A DNA stretch of 64,000 nt from Serratia symbiotica (GTDB taxonomy: Bacteria > Pseudomonadota > Gammaproteobacteria > Enterobacterales > Enterobacteriaceae): contig NZ_CP050855.1 of the NCBI RefSeq assembly GCF_000821185.2, positions 2,790,001 to 2,854,000 on the forward strand, in the 5' to 3' direction. A program made the translations under genes and the position numbers. Numbering within the stretch: the first letter of the stretch is position 1; the number at the start of each line of letters is the position of its first letter. The notes beneath the pieces are model-generated. The model made no database searches. It saw only the letters and a program-made list of their open reading frames with translations, and had not been told where the DNA came from. This document shows, one piece after another, positions 60,911-64,000 of this stretch.

Positions 60911-62568
60911 AGCCTTTACTCTCCGCTGCTGCTTTGCTGATGTTGTCGGGGCTAACCTACGCCGACACTATTAGCGGTGAAGTGCATCGCCAGCCGCTAA
61001 ACATCCAAGCGATCATGATGTTCGTCCTATTTGTCGGCGCTACCCTCTATATCACCTACTGGGCCTCCAAACGCACCCGTTCACGCCAAGATTACTATAC
61101 CGCAGGCGGACGCATCACCGGCCTGCAAAATGGGCTGGCGATCGCCGGCGACTTCATGTCTGCCGCCTCCTTCCTCGGTATCTCCGCCCTGGTGTATACC
61201 TCTGGCTACGATGGCCTGATCTACTCTATCGGTTTTTTGATCGGCTGGCCGATCATTCTGTTCCTGATTGCCGAACGCCTCCGTAATCTCGGCCGCTATA
61301 CCTTTGCCGATGTCGTCTCTTACCGGTTAAAGCAGAAGCCTATTCGCACTCTGTCAGCCTGCGGTTCCCTGGTGGTAGTGGCGCTGTATCTGATCGCACA
61401 GATGGTCGGCGCTGGCAAGCTGATTCAGCTACTATTCGGGCTTCACTACCATGTGGCGGTAATTCTGGTTGGCCTTCTCATGGTGCTATATGTGCTGTTC
61501 GGCGGCATGCTAGCCACTACCTGGGTACAAATTATCAAAGCGGCGTTGCTGCTCGCGGGTGCCAGCTTTATGGCATTGATGGTGATGAAATCGGTCAGCT
61601 TCGATTTCAACACATTATTTGCCGAAGCGGTAAAAGCACATCCGAAGGGTATCGCCATCATGAGCCCCGGCGGACTGGTCGCTGACCCGATATCGGCGCT
61701 TTCATTGGGGTTAGCGCTAATGTTCGGCACTGCCGGCCTACCGCATATTCTGATGCGCTTCTTTACCGTAAGTGATGCCAAAGAAGCCCGTAAGAGTGTG
61801 TTCTACGCCACCGGTTTTATCGGTTACTTCTATATCCTGACCTTTATTATCGGCTTCGGCGCGATCCTACTAGTCAGCGCTAATCCGGCGTTCAAAGACA
61901 CCACCGGTGCATTGCTGGGTGGTACTAACATGGCGGCGGTACACCTGGCCAATGCGGTCGGAGGCAACCTCTTCCTCGGCTTTATCTCGGCAGTCGCCTT
62001 CGCCACTATTTTGGCGGTGGTTGCTGGCCTAACACTGGCAGGCGCTTCTGCGGTATCCCATGATCTATACGCCAACGTGATTAAAAACGGCGAGGCAACC
62101 GAACGTGACGAACTGAAGGTATCCAAAATATCCGTAGTGGTACTAGGTGTTGTAGCTATCGCGCTGGGGATCTTGTTTGAGAAACAGAATATCGCTTTTA
62201 TGGTCGGGCTGGCGTTTTCCATTGCCGCCAGTTGTAACTTCCCGATTATCATTCTATCGATGTACTGGTCACGCCTGACTACCCGTGGGGCCATGATTGG
62301 CGGCTGGCTGGGCCTGTTAACCGCTGTGATCCTGATGATTATTGGACCAACCATCTGGGTGCAAATCCTTGTCCATGAAAAACCCATTTACCCTTACGAA
62401 TACCCTGCGCTGTTTTCAATGCTCGTGGCCTTTGTCGGCACTTGGCTATTCTCTGTTACCGACAGCTCGTTCGCCGGACAACAGGAGCGCCAACACTTTC
62501 GCTCCCAGTTTGTGCGTTCACAAACCGGACTGAGCATATTGGACAGGCAGGGGCAGGGAACACCGTAG
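60907..62568 (+). CDS. actP: Acetate/glycolate cation symporter ActP
   Basis: Sodium:solute symporter family carrier for acetate. 553 residues. A signal-like start (cut near TYA-DT), then about 13 membrane helices. Family marks: [78 protein letters not shown] and SHDLY. Coupled to yjcH by a four-base overlap. Intact. Confidence 0.96.
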   Translation: MKPLLSAAALLMLSGLTYADTISGEVHRQPLNIQAIMMFVLFVGATLYITYWASKRTRSRQDYYTAGGRITGLQNGLAIAGDFMSAASFLGISALVYTSGYDGLIYSIGFLIGWPIILFLIAERLRNLGRYTFADVVSYRLKQKPIRTLSACGSLVVVALYLIAQMVGAGKLIQLLFGLHYHVAVILVGLLMVLYVLFGGMLATTWVQIIKAALLLAGASFMALMVMKSVSFDFNTLFAEAVKAHPKGIAIMSPGGLVADPISALSLGLALMFGTAGLPHILMRFFTVSDAKEARKSVFYATGFIGYFYILTFIIGFGAILLVSANPAFKDTTGALLGGTNMAAVHLANAVGGNLFLGFISAVAFATILAVVAGLTLAGASAVSHDLYANVIKNGEATERDELKVSKISVVVLGVVAIALGILFEKQNIAFMVGLAFSIAASCNFPIIILSMYWSRLTTRGAMIGGWLGLLTAVILMIIGPTIWVQILVHEKPIYPYEYPALFSMLVAFVGTWLFSVTDSSFAGQQERQHFRSQFVRSQTGLSILDRQGQGTP

Positions 62569-62687
62569 CTACGTTTTTCGGCACCGAAACAAAAATCCCC
62601 AGGCTCTCACGTGGGCTTTCGTTCTATTTGATACCAACAGTGTTCAGCTCATTCTAAGCTCACACCTACCGGATATCGCCGCAGGTG

Positions 62688-62707
62688 AAGGCCCGTCAGC
62701 GGGCTTT
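62688..62707 (+). terminator. Possible terminator of acs-yjcH-actP
   Basis: AAGGCCCG tcag CGGGCTTT stem of eight (one G-T pair), about 120 bp behind actP, followed by cctgc. Weak T tract. Confidence 0.5.
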
Positions 62708-62815
62708 CCTGCTCACTCCCCTTCAGGTCGCTGTCAAGCAACGCCTAACGTTTTCCCGACTCTTTCGTTTCACCTGCACAGGCCCAGGCCATTCACTCTC
62801 GGTAACTCACAAAGC

Positions 62816-62845
62816 AAAAAGCCCCATGCTTTCGCATGAGGCTTT
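62816..62845 (-). terminator. rRNA operon terminator
   Basis: On the reverse strand AAAGCCTCATGC gaaa GCATGGGGCTTT followed by TT, about 14 bp behind the 5S end. Typical GNRA-looped terminator of an rrn operon. Confidence 0.9.
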
Positions 62846-62857
62846 CTACTTTATTTG

Positions 62858-62977
62858 ATGCCTGGCAGTGTCCTACTCTCACATGGGGAGACCCCACACT
62901 ACCATCGGCGCTACGGCGTTTCACTGCTGAGTTCGGCATGGAATCAGGTGGGACCACCGCGCTATCGCCGCCAGGCA
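62858..62977 (-). rRNA. rrf: 5S ribosomal RNA
   Basis: Reverse strand begins TGCCTGGCGGCGATAGCG and ends ACACTGCCAGGCA, with the loop CCATGCCGAACTCAG. 120 nt, the usual length. Follows 23S after a spacer of about 105 bp. Confidence 0.97.
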
Positions 62978-63081
62978 AAGTCTGTTTCATTCTCGGCCGT
63001 TACTCACGTAACCACCAGAACCAATCTCGGAACTCGCTGAAAATAACTCCACCCCTGCCTATAACACACCTTCGGTGTTGT

Positions 63082-64000
<919 letters not shown>

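Overview
The window looks like a chromosomal piece of a Serratia-like member of the Enterobacterales that is losing genes. Proteins such as EttA, Acs, ActP, GltP, YncE, EntB and Fes read as close relatives of the E. coli proteins, and base composition is near 50% GC. Many genes are broken by single nonsense codons, small slippage frameshifts or deletions, and remnants of at least six insertion-sequence families are scattered through it. That pattern fits a host-restricted Serratia such as the S. symbiotica group; the assignment is inference, not proof.

Layout. 1-6.1 kb: slt (cut by the window edge) and ettA, separated by a yfiR-yfiN-yfiB c-di-GMP operon in which all three genes are broken. 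6.1-10.8 kb: an IS630 remnant joined to a headless subtilisin-like protease with a chitin-binding tail, then an apparently intact IS3-family element. 10.9-13.1 kb: two tandem, paralogous copper-dependent lytic polysaccharide monooxygenases (LPMOs) with chitin-binding tails. 13.4-23.5 kb: an intact thirteen-gene secretion/pilus-like locus (prepilin peptidase, pseudopilins, lytic transglycosylase, GspF, GspE, four PilM/N/O/P-like proteins, a TPR-lipoprotein secretin). 23.7-25.1 kb: an orphan hydrolase-like gene and a LysR fragment. 25.4-34.2 kb: a regulator with a degenerate receiver, a TonB-dependent copper receptor, and a MASE1-BvgA-BvgS-like signalling operon. 34.2-36.05 kb: nested IS1, IS110 and IS2-like debris. 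36.3-39 kb: a GH18 chitinase and a cytochrome b561. 39-44 kb: a repeat-rich accessory stretch with two 8-bp microsatellites, an IS66 end, MFS and ygfF remnants, a broken HTH gene and a truncated Tn3-family transposon. 44-56.4 kb: yncE and a collapsed enterobactin locus (entB, entE, entC, an entS tail fused to entF, ybdZ, fes, fepA). 56.5-62.6 kb: gltP, then acs-yjcH-actP. 62.86 kb to the end: 5S and the 3' part of 23S rRNA, reverse strand.

How the parts may work together. Chitinase, two LPMOs and (formerly) a chitin-binding protease form a chitin-attack set. It sits beside an intact, compact secretion apparatus, a copper receptor that could feed the copper-dependent LPMOs, and a BvgAS-like sensor system that could control them. 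These have stayed open while the c-di-GMP and enterobactin genes decayed, which suggests continuing selection on the chitin and secretion block. The iron locus keeps open frames for entC, entB and fes, but entE, entF, ybdZ and fepA are broken and fepB/C/D/G and entA are absent, so enterobactin synthesis and uptake from this locus should be dead. The acetate operon acs-yjcH-actP and the glutamate/aspartate carrier gltP look fully functional.
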